Of a stretch of 64,000 nucleotides of DNA, positions 31,717 through 42,951 are shown piece after piece. Within the stretch, counting starts at the first letter, position 1, and each line of letters starts with the position of its first letter. The translations under genes and the position numbers were made by a program. A model generated the notes under the pieces. It saw only the letters and a program-made list of their open reading frames with translations, had not been told where the DNA came from and did not search any database. Source of the DNA: Arthonia radiata (lineage: Eukaryota; Ascomycota; Arthoniomycetes; Arthoniales; Arthoniaceae); the NCBI GenBank assembly GCA_002989075.1, contig PSQN01000017.1, positions 4,347,453 to 4,411,452 on the forward strand. The letters run 5' to 3'.

Positions 31717-33117
31717 ATGCGGAATACAACGGTATGGCTCATCCAAAGCGCATCAGCTTATAGCCAGCAGCTACCGGACCATTGCACACCGGTCACACCT
31801 TTCCTCCAGAATCTATCCTCCACGTTCAGAACATGCTTGCCCACACCTCTAGCCTTCATCTCCACAGCCATCGGAACTCTCAGCATCTTCTCTTGGCTCT
31901 TCGCGCAGCTCCCACAGATCGTTCGGAATTACCAGAATCAGTCCGTCGCTGGGCTTAGTGTCTTCTTTCTGGTCGAATGGCTACTCGGCGATCTTTCGAA
32001 TCTGTTGGGCGCCGTACTCACCAATCAGGCGACATGGCAGGTCATGATAGGTGGCTACTACTGCTTTGTCGACATCATGCTTGTACTGCAGTGGGTGTGG
32101 TATGAGAGATTGAAACATGGAAAGCCCTTGAGGCGGATATGGCTACCTCGGCGCAAGACTGGCAAGAAGCCAGTAGAGGAGATGGCGACAAACCAACACC
32201 GTTTCGTTGGCGAAATCACGAGTGAAGAGCATGCAGAGCTACAAGGAGGTGGAGAAGTCCTGATCACTAGAAGAGCGAACACAGAGCCAAGAGACATACC
32301 AACAGCGAAAGCCAGCACCGCCAATGACATGAACAGAATACCTGTCTACGGCACAATGTCACCATTGGCAAGCTTGGCAACGTCTCCTAACCCGACCATC
32401 ACGCGCATACAGCAAGAGCAGTATATACCTACGGCTTCACCGAGGACGGTGCTACTGCTCACAATGCTCATCGCAGTGGCGGCGAGAGCTTCACCCATCT
32501 CGAAAGAGCCAGTAGAGGCGTTCAAAATCCCAGAGACAAGCAACGCCTTTCTCGGGGGGCAAGTGCTGTCATGGTGTTCAACGTTCTTATACCTGCTGTC
32601 AAGACTGCCACAGCTTTTTCTCAATCACCGCCGCAAGTCTACATCAGGTCTCAGTCCAACTTTGTTCGCAGCTGCCTTCTGTGGCAACCTCTGCTATTCG
32701 ACGTCGCTCGCTCTCAACCCCAATGCTTGGGCTTCCTTCGGCCCATACGGTGGCCATGGCTGGGCTGATGCGAACGGTAGTAATCGAAGAGATTGGGTGC
32801 TTGCTGCATTGCCATTCTTCCTGGGTGCTGCTGGTGTCTTAGGTCTCGATGGAGCGGTCGGAATGCAGTTTTGGCTCTACGGTGAAGGCACAAACAACCA
32901 AGAGCAGGTGGTCGTGATATCTGAGCGCGCCGATGCTAAAGAGAAAGCTATGCGTGTTAGAAAAGTCAGTGGCTGGATGCGCGGGTGGCAACCCAGCGCG
33001 AGTGGTAGGATCAGTCCTGTCCATGGTGCTTCTCGAAGACGGGATGAAGAGTCGGAACCTTTGCTGGGCGAAGGTGCTCCAGGCACATCTACTGCATCAT
33101 CATCATCATCATCTTGA
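31717..33117 (+). CDS. PQ-loop vacuolar amino-acid transporter (Ypq family)
   Basis: This is a single-exon gene of 466 residues starting MRNTTVWLIQSAS. It has two PQ-loop repeats: FSWLFAQLPQIVRNYQNQSV in the N-terminal half and LLSRLPQLFLNHRRKSTSGL in the C-terminal half. About seven transmembrane helices are visible, with a long hydrophilic loop between the halves. This matches yeast Ypq1-3/Rtc2, which move basic amino acids across the vacuolar membrane. EESEPLL near the C-terminus fits an acidic dileucine sorting signal, as used by AP-3 cargo. The protein ends in a Ser run coded by TCA/TCT triplets (33095-33114), which may vary in length. Confidence 0.85.
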   Translation: MRNTTVWLIQSASAYSQQLPDHCTPVTPFLQNLSSTFRTCLPTPLAFISTAIGTLSIFSWLFAQLPQIVRNYQNQSVAGLSVFFLVEWLLGDLSNLLGAVLTNQATWQVMIGGYYCFVDIMLVLQWVWYERLKHGKPLRRIWLPRRKTGKKPVEEMATNQHRFVGEITSEEHAELQGGGEVLITRRANTEPRDIPTAKASTANDMNRIPVYGTMSPLASLATSPNPTITRIQQEQYIPTASPRTVLLLTMLIAVAARASPISKEPVEAFKIPETSNAFLGGQVLSWCSTFLYLLSRLPQLFLNHRRKSTSGLSPTLFAAAFCGNLCYSTSLALNPNAWASFGPYGGHGWADANGSNRRDWVLAALPFFLGAAGVLGLDGAVGMQFWLYGEGTNNQEQVVVISERADAKEKAMRVRKVSGWMRGWQPSASGRISPVHGASRRRDEESEPLLGEGAPGTSTASSSSSS

Positions 33118-33923
33118 AGGCAAGCAAAAGCATGTATAGAGGATATCTGATAATGCATGGTCAAGAAGCCCTAACCGCTCAAAGAAGATGGCGATGACTA
33201 GCTTGCAAACGCAACTACGCTCTGTTGAGTCTCAAGCCTTTGGTCTGGCAGATAGACAGCTATTGACAAACGCCACGAAGATTGTCAATGACCAAACGGT
33301 ATACGAGCCGCCCAATCGTCAGGCGCGACGTGATTCTTAATCCTTTAAGAGCTAGACTTCAATAACGCACATGCAGCGGGCAACGCATTGCAGGACACTT
33401 CTGTAATATGCTCCGATAACCTGGTTCACGACGTGCCCAACACCATTTAGGACAATGGCAAGCTAAGCGAATTGCGCGTCTGTCACCGCATGCTGATGAC
33501 AATGTTGGACGCGGCAAACCCATCAAGAAACTCGCTTACCATTCGCTAGAGCGTCTCCTCACGGAACGACATATTGCTGCAAGACATGACTCGTGCAAGG
33601 CTGTCTTCACCACTGCGAGTTCGAGGTCTGTGAAGTTGCCTCGTCCTTACTATATTGATCTTGACATGCCGTCCGCGGCGCTGATGGCGTTCAAGGTGAG
33701 GGGTACCCAGACGCGGAGAAACACCACACGAGCCGACAGTGTCGCTTGCCATGCGGCTCTGCTGCACACCTCGACGAGTCACCGCACAGGTGTCGCGCAT
33801 TTAATAGCTACGCGATGCCGCTGCTCACGAGCTTGTGCGTTGTGGAATGCGCGGTGCTCGCACTTGTCGATACCATCGCAGCGTAGCTGACGACAGACTG
33901 TGCCCCAGTAGAAGCTTCTCAAG
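33118..33923. other. Intergenic, nothing recognised
   Basis: About 800 bases between the PQ-loop gene and the GPI-anchored protein gene. No frame with recognisable content was found. Confidence 0.35.
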
Positions 33924-34959
33924 ATGCTTCACCTGCCGCTCCTCCTGGCAGCCTCTTTGTGCTCGGAGCCTGTCGCTGCTAAGCTCTGCATCACCGGTTG
34001 CAAAGCGAATTGCAATGACGGTGTCTCCCAATGCGATTTTAGCTACCAGCGCTGCCTCAACGACCATGTTGGTGGCTGTCAAGAGTTCGACGTGACAACC
34101 ACGAGCTATGTTTATGTTACAAGCGTAGACAAAGCTACCATAGGGACGTACCTAGTCAGCACCGATGTACAATATGAAACTGCGGTAAGACGCCCACTTC
34201 TAGTTGCAGCTTGTGTCAGGCCCCTGTAGCAAAGTCCCGGGACGCCTGCATGGCATCCTTTAAGCGATTGTTCGCAGCATCATCTGACTTTCCATACAGA
34301 CAACAGTCGTGCCCGTCACTGCAGCTGCTTCGACAGTCACCAGTACCGTCACAACGACTGTGACAGAGGACGGCGCAAGGCTGAAGCGTCGAGACTCTCG
34401 CGGTGGTGGCCCGACCAAGACAACCCAGAACACACAGATCACAACAATTAGCACGACTTACACACAGGTTACTGGAACCAGCGTGGTTAGTACAACGTCA
34501 ACAAACCGATACATCACCGAGGTCTCAACTCTAGCGACTGCGGATGAAGTCACGGTTACTACAACCGTCACCAGCACTGTAAGACGTCCACAGCAGACTC
34601 AGGACACTCAGCCCACTGGCGGCTCAAACTCAGGATCGAGCAACCCTCAAGTCTCCAACTCAGGCTCGAGTGGCTCCCAAGGTTCCAACTCGGGTGGAGG
34701 CGAGAATACGGGTGCCTCCCAAGGTGCCAGTTCGCCACAGACCGTGACAGTCCAAGCTGGGAGCGATTCGCCGAATTCGGTCTCGTCGTCAACGGGAGGA
34801 TCGCGGTCAACAGTGACTCAGCAGCAGCAAGGTGCAGTCACTGTTACTGCGTCGGCAGCAGCAGCACAACCTAGCACGGCGAATGCAGTAAGAGGTGAGG
34901 TTTGGAGCGGGCTGCAGAAGGCAGTACTCATGGTGGTGGGAGCGTTGGTGATGACTTGA
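33924..34959 (+). CDS. Secreted, probably GPI-anchored Cys-rich protein
   Basis: Exons are 33924-34184 and 34300-34959, with a 115-nt intron (GTAAGA donor, ATACAG acceptor), product 306 residues. A signal peptide MLHLPLLLAASLCSEPVAA is followed by a six-Cys segment (LCITGCKANCNDGVSQCDF through GGC). The rest is Ser/Thr/Val-rich, with TTTVTSTV-like tracts and a Gly/Ser/Asn low-complexity region, suited to heavy O-glycosylation. The end LQKAVLMVVGALVMT is a hydrophobic tail of the kind cleaved on GPI attachment. It is probably a cell-wall or plasma-membrane surface protein. No enzymatic domain is seen. Confidence 0.75.
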
Positions 34960-35289
34960 TGAAGCATGATACCCATGAACGACTGAAGCACAACTAGATA
35001 TTCCCAAATTATTGAGTGGCTATAAAAATGTACCGTCTCAGCCCTTGAAACGCATACAGATTATAAGCACGTCGTCGTCGTAGTTTGCTGGGTGGGCGCT
35101 TGTGCTGAATATCGTGGCATAGCGATATCGTAGACGCCATCGACATCAGAGCCACGTATACATCTTAGAGAAATCACCTTGGCGCCTTCCTCGTCATTGT
35201 CGTACTTACTTTCAGGCAACCTCATATGGCCCTGTAACGAGAATTCAGTAGTCTTCATCACCTCACACATCTCGTGTGTAGATTTCGTG
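34960..35289. other. Intergenic between GPI-protein and F-box/RCC1 genes
   Basis: About 330 bases, nothing specific seen. Confidence 0.35.
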
Positions 35290-37526
35290 ATGCTCAAGCT
35301 AACAGACCTCCCACTGGAGGTCATCCTTATCATTGCACAGCATATCCCCACTGCAAAAGATTTCTTGGCACTCTGCGGCAGCTGCCATGATCTACAAGAC
35401 GTGGACGATCTGAGATTCGCACCTTCGTTCTGGAGTAGACTGACAAGAGACACCTTCCGCGTACCCAATCGTCCTGTAGTTGAGGCTGATGGACGGAGGT
35501 GGTGCAGGCTCTATCGGCGGATGCTGAAAGAGGTGAGTGACCAATCGAACCCTTACTCCAGCACGACCCCAGGAGTGCCACAGTCCAGGTTACAAGTGCA
35601 ATCACTGACAAAGAGATACTAGACAAAGCTCTACGTCTGGGGCAATAACGATAGAGGATCGCTCGGCAAGCCGCATTCCAGACGAATAACCGGTTTCAGA
35701 GCCAGAGCGCAGAGACCTCACGTCCAACCTCATGACAGCAGTCAAATCCAGGAGAATTCTGCATGGCCGCAGGAATTGCATTTGCCAGAATATGCAGGCA
35801 TCGTCGCCGATCTGCAGTGTGGCGGATATAGCACGGCGGCTTTGACCGCATCTGGCAGGATCTTCGCTGCGGGATCACTGCATGACGCCCCAAAGTCTAG
35901 AGACTACGACGCACAAGAGTATTTGCCATCTACTGAAAGCCCTGACGATCGCTTCCAGCAATTTTCGGTGGGTCGCTCACACATGCTCGCGCTTGGTGAT
36001 GAAGGACAAGTGTACAGCTGGGAGCCTCGTGGGTAAGTGTGGCTTTCGTACTGCAACGGTCTCCCCTTGAAGTCTACGTGGCTGTGTGAAATCTGTCGAA
36101 TGAGGGTCTCGCTAATTACTAGCTTAGGTATAGCGCTATCATGCTTGTTTTCGATTCCATAATCGCAAATTCAGAGATAACCAAGGTTGTCGGTGGATGG
36201 GCTCACAGCTCTGCTTTGGTAGCTGGCATTGGCATCGTCATCTGGAAGCCTGTGGTCTCTCCAATGGATCTCATACCAGGAAGAATGCTCATCGATACTA
36301 TCTGGATTGCGCCTGCGACGGGATATCAGCAAACAGACAGGACATCCAGACTGAGAAGAGCACGTGACGGAGTCAGCTCGTCTAGAGCTGTCAAGAACTG
36401 GATTGTCCTCGAACACTTCGTTATTTGGGTGACAGATCTGGGAAAGGTTTTCGCTGCGCTAATACCAGATGATCTCGACACCATATCCGACGACAACATC
36501 GATCTTACTGACCTCGTAAATCCCACTGGCAAAGAAAGCGATGTGGTCGACATACAAGGCAACTTTAGATACTTCGCCGTCCTCAAACGCAACGGAGAGG
36601 TACTCACTTCAAGTCAGGATGCTTTGACTCCCTTGCTGCAACAGCGTGATGAGTTTGAATCGGCCTTCCTAGACATGCCAGTTTTCCGTAAGATTCCGGC
36701 GCTGCAACACACTGATGTCATTCAGGTTGCATTTGGGGACTGGCACTTCCACGCACTGCACGCTGATGGTACGATCTCCTCATACGGCAAAGAAATGCAG
36801 TTCTGCGGCAGTCTTGGTCTCGGCGACATGGGCATCGACGCTGTACGAGGCATCAAGTCCACTGGCTTTGGCGGTGACGGTGAATTGCTCACACAATGCA
36901 ACACTACTGGTCGAAGAGTAGGCTTCGAGCACGAAAAGCAGGACTGGATGAATCATATTCGCACCGGCGGTAAGGACAAGCGCGAAGCGAGTGACAGAAT
37001 GGACATGATGTACGGGAACGATGACGCGCGGGCAGTCGTGAGCGAATGGTTCGAGGAGCGACTGAGGCGATGGGAAGATGTTTTGCCAAAGAACGAGACG
37101 GAACGAGATGCTGAGGACGATGGACTGCCAGCCTACTTCGCTTTGAGTGTAGCCGCGGCAGGTTGGCACTCAGGCGCGTTAGTCCTGCAGAACGAAACGA
37201 AAGCCGAGCGGGTGCGTAACGCGTACAAGAAGAAGAGCGAAGAGCCTCAAGAAGGTCAGTCAGACTCCTTTGATGCTGACAATGATTCCTTGCTAGACCG
37301 CGCCAAGTCGTTGGCGATCGGTCTTGGTCGCTCGTTTTTGGGCTTACCGGAAACAGGGCCGCATCCGCAACAAGTGGTATCGGATGAGCCCGAGTGGATG
37401 TGGGAGAACGAGCACTTTCCGCGACTGAGACTCAAGAGCGGAGAAGTCATGCCCGGCGAGGTGGATGTCGAGGACTGGGCGTGCCCAGAGTGGAAACCGG
37501 TTGAGGATGTGAGGTATAAGGCTTGA
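35290..37526 (+). CDS. SAF1: F-box protein with RCC1 repeats (SCF-associated factor 1 type)
   Basis: Exons are 35290-35532, 35623-36032 and 36128-37526; introns 90 and 95 nt; product 683 residues. The N-terminal F-box reads LTDLPLEVILIIAQHIPTAK and DFLALCGSCHDL. RCC1-type blades follow: KLYVWGNNDRGSLG, LQCGGYSTAALTASGRIFAAG, FSVGRSHMLALGDEGQVYSW, VVGGWAHSSALVAG, IQGNFRYFAVLKRNGEV, VAFGDWHFHALHADGTISSYG and FCGSLGLGD. The late part contains AAAGWHSGALVL. The order F-box then RCC1 matches yeast Saf1, which recruits substrates such as adenine deaminase to SCF ubiquitin ligase. Orthology is likely, but the substrate is unknown here. Confidence 0.85.
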
Positions 37527-37592
37527 AGAAGCGCACACTTATTGCATCTGTCATGTCTCGTCTGCTATGCACATGTAAGTCATTGTACTCTA

Positions 37593-38499
37593 TCATCCTT
37601 CTAGGAGACTAGGCCTCGCCCGGTCGACTTGCGTTTCGGTTACCTCATGGCTGGTAGGCCAATGCTTATCTTTGCTGGGCTCGGGATTTTGCGAGATATG
37701 ACAGACATCACGCCAAAATCTGTCAGATTGACGCATTTCTTCCAAGGTGCTGAGACCCATCTGAACGCTGCAAGCCTGCCATACTGATGCCTTGTTGCAA
37801 CGTCGAACGCGTGCACTAATGGATGGTTCTGGCAGCAACCCATGTTTCGATAGCTACCGACGGTCAAGGTTAGCAAACGCACGTTGTGGACTCGCCAGAC
37901 TCTAAGCTTACAATTAATTCAAGGAAGAGAGCGAGCGGCTGCAGCAAATACCCATTTTCGAAACACGCATTCCACTTCTGCTCTCTGAAATCTTTGATCA
38001 TCTGAAGCTGCTTTTGGCCCGATTGCAACATCTCGATCAAGGGCTGCTTCTTCTCGTCACTCCATCGACACTTGGGAACCTTCTTCAGCAGCACCGAAAG
38101 ACCGAGATTGCGCAAGCGATATTGTCTTCGTATGCCGTGGTATTCGAGCATGACGCGAGTGGCTCGCGCGAACAGAAGCCGGAAGATAGCATCGCCTTTG
38201 TTGACGAAGACTACGTTGCTTCTGACGACGGCGTCGACTAGTATAATGACCAAGCCGGCGAAGTGTTTGTTGACGCAGGCAAGGGACAGCATCAGTGTGG
38301 AGCGATCACTGCTGGATGTGATTCGGACGCGAAGGGTGCTCCTCACACCAGTGCCGTCGGTGGTGAAGACATTGACTGGGTCGCTGTCGAGGACCGCTTT
38401 GCGAAGGACCATGAGTTGGATTTCCATGGGAAGATCGAGGAAACTTGGCGCACGGGCTTGAGCCAGTGGCTTGACCGAATGTCTTAGCTTAGCGTCCAT
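37593..38499 (-). CDS. F-box-like family protein C
   Basis: Exons are 37912-38499 and 37593-37853; the 58-nt intron has a GTAAGC donor, a GCTAACC branch and a GGTAG acceptor, phase 0. The product is 282 residues. The start MDAKLRHSVK precedes FLDLPMEIQLMVLRKAVLDS, the F-box-like signature. The exon-1 end EQKWNACFENGYLLQPLALF matches the shared WN-(A/V)-(C/W)-(F/Y)-E motif of family members D-F. Exon 2 contains the RRCNKASVWQ and DRFWRDVC blocks, also shared. It is divergent from member D with 744 bases between starts. Role unknown. Confidence 0.75.
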
Positions 38500-39243
38500 G
38501 ATGAGTGAGTGAGGAGATCGAAGAGGGACTGAAGTGAGTGGCGAGTGAATTAGATTATTAAAGTACGACTTACAACCTCTGAGAGGGAGTAGGGGGTCCG
38601 AGGAGAAAGCGTGATCAAGGAAGTGTGATACTCCAGCCACGACAAGTATCGGAAGGTAATGCGCGGATCCGTACGTTTATCAGGTAAGATTTCCAGACTG
38701 TCACTCGGACAGGAAGCGAAAGCCGAGCCGAGAGGAAGATCATCAAAATCTTAGCTGAGGTTTGCGCGCTCAAGACGAGACATTCCCAAGAAGCAGCGTC
38801 GTCAGAATGGAGGATGGGTGATTTGACCAAAGTTGACAAGTCTACGGACTTTACTCGTCATTGAGTAGTTTTATGCAAGTCTGTGAAGACTACTGCGACC
38901 TGAAGTGCGGACTCGAAGTCATTAGCAGCATTTTCGAAAGAGGACAGCGTACTGGCTTTCTCCGTCCTGACTTGAGGTGCTCCCAGATGAAAAGCAGGAG
39001 AGCGTAGTCGAGAGATTTGCTGGTCAGAGTGAGGTGAGGCGCAAAAAGCGGCTTCTGCTGATATGATCATTGGCGCCTCACTTCGCTGAAGCGGGTGCCT
39101 GGTCGAGATTCACCTCGTTGCACAGCTGCAACTCCGCCTAGCAACGCTCCGCTTATATTTTCCTGCACAACTGGCTTTGCGCTCAACGCCGGTGTTCGGC
39201 GCAGTCAATTCTTACTGCATCGTTACCTTCGCCGCCATTTGAC
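38500..39243. other. Divergent promoter region of F-box-like C and D
   Basis: About 740 bases between two paralogues transcribed in opposite directions. No repeat or site was identified. Short open frames here have no recognisable content. Confidence 0.4.
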
Positions 39244-40069
39244 ATGGCTCGCTTCGACGACGTCCCAGAAGAACTCCGAGTCCAGATACTTAAGCTTGTG
39301 ATCTTCAGCGAAGGTCTCGCACAATTCTTCGATGCATCACGGGAATCACACCTCGTCAGAAATGTAAACAAACGGAGCGCCCGTCACAAGGACGCTGCTC
39401 GCCTGTGCAGAGTCAGCAAAAGCTTTCGTGCCACATCGGCCACTATCATTCACGCTCACATCGAGCGCTCTACAACCCATCTGCGTCAGCTTGAGCAATG
39501 CTTTGCACTCCACGCCCTGGGCACGTTCGCAATCCAGAACGAGTATTGGGACTTGGGCTCTCGCTACCCAAAACGGTTCCTCGGGCGTATCTTCGTGGCG
39601 CCATTGCCCTCGTCGCACAAATCCCGAGAAGTTCACGATCTAAGCTTGGCATGTCGGAAACGTCAAGACGACTGCGACAAGCTGAGAAGCCTCAAGTGGA
39701 ACGTATGGTATGATATTGAGCTGTTTCTTCGCTTGTTGAGAGGCCTGGCACCCCAGGTGAGTAGCCTTCGCTCTCCAAGAGAGGCGAGAGTGAGCTCACG
39801 TGGAACAGATACCTTCGACTATCGAAGTTCAGTACATGGCCCACGAAGCCAAAGGGAGGGATATGAACTTCCTGGCTGATGGCGCTCTCGAAAAGGTGGC
39901 CATCTACGATCTGAATGATCGATGGATGAATGTCTGCTTCGACCAACATCTGTTGAAGTCAGTCAAGCGGGAGTGGGTGCGTCGAGATGGAACAGTCGTG
40001 GATAGGTCCTATATTACTGTCGGGAACGGACGAGCACCACGAGTGACTAGATCAGGTCTAGCATGGTAG
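39244..40069 (+). CDS. F-box-like family protein D
   Basis: Exons are 39244-39756 and 39809-40069; the 52-nt intron has a GTGAGT donor and an AACAG acceptor, phase 0; product 257 residues. It begins MARFDDVPEELRVQILKLVI, then RLCRVSKSFRATSATIIHAH, equivalent to SQVNKEFRSLM and TQVNKDFRNTM in E and F. Exon 1 ends LKWNVWYDIELFLRLLRGLA before the conserved intron site. Exon 2, 261 nt like that of C, carries LNDRWMNVCFDQHLL. It lacks the first intron found in E and F. Function unknown. Confidence 0.75.
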
Positions 40070-40503
40070 CGGACTTCGTAGAGAGCCTAGCAAAGCAGCG
40101 TCAACATCACTCTACGACACGACTCACCCTGGTGGGCATGCTGTAGCAGTCTCAAAGCATGAGCTTTGACGAGGGCAACAACGATTCACGACGACCATAG
40201 CGAGCCCATGGGCGGATAAACCGCAATCACGCCCCATTTCAAAGCCGCGAAGAATCACGTACAGCACATGCTACCTCTTGTCCACCCCAGCAAAGTACTA
40301 GCCGCGCCCGGGCTAGCATTTGGAGACATTGCAAATCCGACATCTGCTGTTGACACATATCCTTTGAAAAGCAGAGCTATACATTCATTATGGCCGACAT
40401 CCCAAAGCTGTACAATCCCTATGTCCAAATTCCCAAGATTGTTGACTGCCGTTTCCAAACCCTCAAATCTCTACTCACATCTCCGGCCCTCCTCCTGTGA
40501 CCC
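40070..40503. other. Intergenic between F-box-like D and PEX11C
   Basis: About 430 bases between convergent genes. No supported feature. Confidence 0.35.
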
Positions 40504-41400
40504 TCAAGCCGTCTGCCTCCACACCTCCCTCACGCCCAGTATCCCTGCACACATCCCCAAAAACCCATACCACCCATCCCCCAGCATCCCCCCTTCGACA
40601 CTCCAATGCGCACACATCGGCGCATACGCTGTATAAACCAACAAACTCTTCCACCAAAGCCTCAGCTCCTCCCTCCTCTTCGCGACCTCCTCCGCACCCT
40701 CACTCTTCTCCCCACTCCTAACCTTTGCCTCCGCCCGCCTCCGCAACACCCAACTCCTATACAGCCGGATAAACTCAAACACCGCATGCACCGCGAACCA
40801 CCGTCCCGCCGCCAACCACCCCTTCTTAATCCGCTCGGGCGTGAAGCTCGGCCCGCGCAGTATCCCCTTGCCCGCCAGGTACACCGGGTGCTCGTTCAGC
40901 AGGTACGCGGCATTCGCAATCACCTGCACCCACCCGCACACCCTCAACACGCCGTCCTTCTCCGGGTGCGTCTGCAGCCGCCGCGCCCACGCCCAGATGC
41001 CGAGTAAACCCCACAGCCGCATGAACGCGCGCACGTCTGTGCAGGCGCCGCCGAGCGTCTTGAGGCCTGTGGCCACATCTTGCAGTCTGCCATTCGCGGG
41101 GAGGCTCAGGGTCGCGATGAGGATTTCGCCGGGGTCGAGGGTCCGGGACGCGACTTTTGCGGTGGAATCGACGGCTTTGGAGGCGGCGACGGAGAGGCGC
41201 AGGTTTATGAGTTTTGTGACGACGGAGGAGGCGAAGTGGGAGCCGTAGCCGAGGAGGATGAGGGAGGTGTCGACGCCGGAGGTTGTGGTGAGGACGCGCC
41301 GGGCGTGGGCGAGGGTGTCGTCGGTGAGGGTTAGGGAGGTGCTGAGGGCGGTGGAGGAGGGGGAGGTGGGTGGTTTAGGGGTGGGGGTGGTGGAGGCCAT
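40504..41400 (-). CDS. PEX11C: Peroxisomal membrane proliferation factor Pex11C
   Basis: This is a single-exon gene of 298 residues. After a disordered Ser/Thr/Pro start it shows VDTSLILLGYGSHFASSVVT, then DVATGLKTLGGACTDVRAFM and RLWGLLGIWAWARR, which are typical of fungal Pex11/Pex11C. A Tyr/Leu segment NAAYLLNEHPVYLAGKGIL and a C-terminal hydrophobic region follow. Pex11 proteins act at the peroxisome membrane in elongation and division. The flanking genes on both sides are F-box-like paralogues, so PEX11C sits inside their cluster. Base composition is GC-rich compared with neighbours. Confidence 0.85.
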   Translation of the reverse strand: MASTTPTPKPPTSPSSTALSTSLTLTDDTLAHARRVLTTTSGVDTSLILLGYGSHFASSVVTKLINLRLSVAASKAVDSTAKVASRTLDPGEILIATLSLPANGRLQDVATGLKTLGGACTDVRAFMRLWGLLGIWAWARRLQTHPEKDGVLRVCGWVQVIANAAYLLNEHPVYLAGKGILRGPSFTPERIKKGWLAAGRWFAVHAVFEFIRLYRSWVLRRRAEAKVRSGEKSEGAEEVAKRREELRLWWKSLLVYTAYAPMCAHWSVEGGMLGDGWYGFLGMCAGILGVREVWRQTA

Positions 41401-41649
41401 GGTTGCTGTGGGCTTGGGCGATGCGATTGTTTATTGGGACGTGGCCAAGGTGTTTGCACGAAAGGCTGTGAGCGAGCTCGCGTCGCTGTCACGAAGAGCT
41501 GGAGAAAGCTGGGGTCTCGGCAAGTGGATCGGACGAGAGGCGTCCTCGGTACATTGACTCGCGGACCTATATAGGGCTGATGGTGGCTCCAGTCATCACA
41601 GGTCATCCGCGGCCGCGAATGTCCATAGACGCGTTCACGCGCTGTTGCT

Positions 41650-42501
41650 TTATGAAGTCGATATCGCTCCCACCACCTCTGATCGGCCTCTCACCATATA
41701 GCCCTTATGTTTTGTCATGAATCGGTTTCCCTCACAGCAAAGATCCATCCAGCGCTCACTCATCTCATAAAACCATGGCGTTCTCGCAACAATCAAATCA
41801 TCTATCTTGCGGAGAGCATTCTTCGTGGCTCTTAGGCACCTGTCTCGAGTCCTTCTTGCCGCCGGTAAGATTCTGGGCGTGGCTTCCTGTTGCAGTAATA
41901 AGCTGCCGTCAATTGGAGTCAGTATAGAGTAGACGTACCTGCAACTCTATCCCAGCAAGAAGGGGTGCCATCAGGACTACCCGTTCATACCATACGTTCC
42001 AATGCTCCATGCGAAGTTTCCCCATCCTGTCATACACTCGGTCACGAATGACCACGAGATTCACGAAATCGTCCGATGCAAGCTGCGTTCGTCCAGCTCG
42101 CCAGGCCGGCGCCAGATTGGTACTGAGATGTTGATCGCGGAGGAGATTGCCAACATACGCAAGCAGAAACAGTTGATATTTTCGATGGAGCTGGACATCG
42201 GTATCTCTGAGGTAGGTCCGAAGCATCGGTATCATCAGGCTACGGAACTCTTTGTTGACTTGGCTGATGTTGCGCGCATTCCTGTAGCGTCCACGGGATC
42301 CTCGCGTCCTATAGATGCTGAAAGGAAGATCCTGGTCTGGAAGGTAGACGTCAGCATTGTGGAACCTACATGGAGACCCTGCGACATTGCCGCAGCCAGC
42401 GACTGACGTTGTTCGAAATACTTCGGTGGAGGTGAGCGAGCGAGAACGATACCGAAGATGCATGACTTGATCTCGTTCGGAAGGCATGTGAACTTTGTCA
42501 T
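41650..42501 (-). CDS. F-box-like family protein E
   Basis: Exons are 42408-42501, 41939-42336 and 41650-41886; introns 71 nt (GTCAGT donor, TTCCAG acceptor, phase 1) and 52 nt (GTACGT donor, CAACAG acceptor, phase 0); product 242 residues. It starts MTKFTCLPNEIKSCIFGIVL. Exon 2 has ISQVNKEFRSLMIPMLRTYL and ends LRMEHWNVWYERVVLMAPLL. Exon 3 has RDRCLRATKNAL and FYEMSERWMDLCCEG, and has no internal start, so it is easy to miss. Exon sizes and phases mirror member F (first exons both 94 nt). Without the first intron the frame would appear shifted. Confidence 0.75.
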
Positions 42502-42951
42502 CTTCTCGTACTGCAGGCGAGCAGCGCTGCGAGTGCAAGTAAGATTGTGAAGTCGACGCAGCAAAGGAAAAACGACAAAGTCGGAGGAGCGGTGAATTAG
42601 AGAACAACAAACTGCAAGGAGTCAAGGTGCCAGGCACCAACAAATGCCTGCGCTCACCGCTTCATCTCTGGCTTGGCAACGTGCTCCACAAACCCAAAAA
42701 AACATATTTTATGGCCAATGCTTCGCTCTGGTCGCAACAGGCAGGACGGTCACTCGTTTCACAGTCCGGCACTTGCTCACAGACAGAGAGCATGCGGTCA
42801 TGACAGAGCATGCCGCAATCCATTCATTCGGAGTACCTGCTTTCCGCTCATTCACTTGGATCCAAGCTGAGCTGAACCTTTCCTTTGTCGGAACACATTC
42901 GTTCGAAATGACTGGACGTTTCTCTCGACAGGCTCACCTTAATTTTGCGCT

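Noticed and set aside
33095-33114. TCA/TCT triplet run as a separate microsatellite feature
   Set aside because: It is the coding Ser tail of the PQ-loop gene, short, and mentioned there.
40606-41334. Several long plus-strand frames opposite PEX11C
   Set aside because: They are artefacts of high GC in third positions. The minus-strand Pex11C protein is recognisable.
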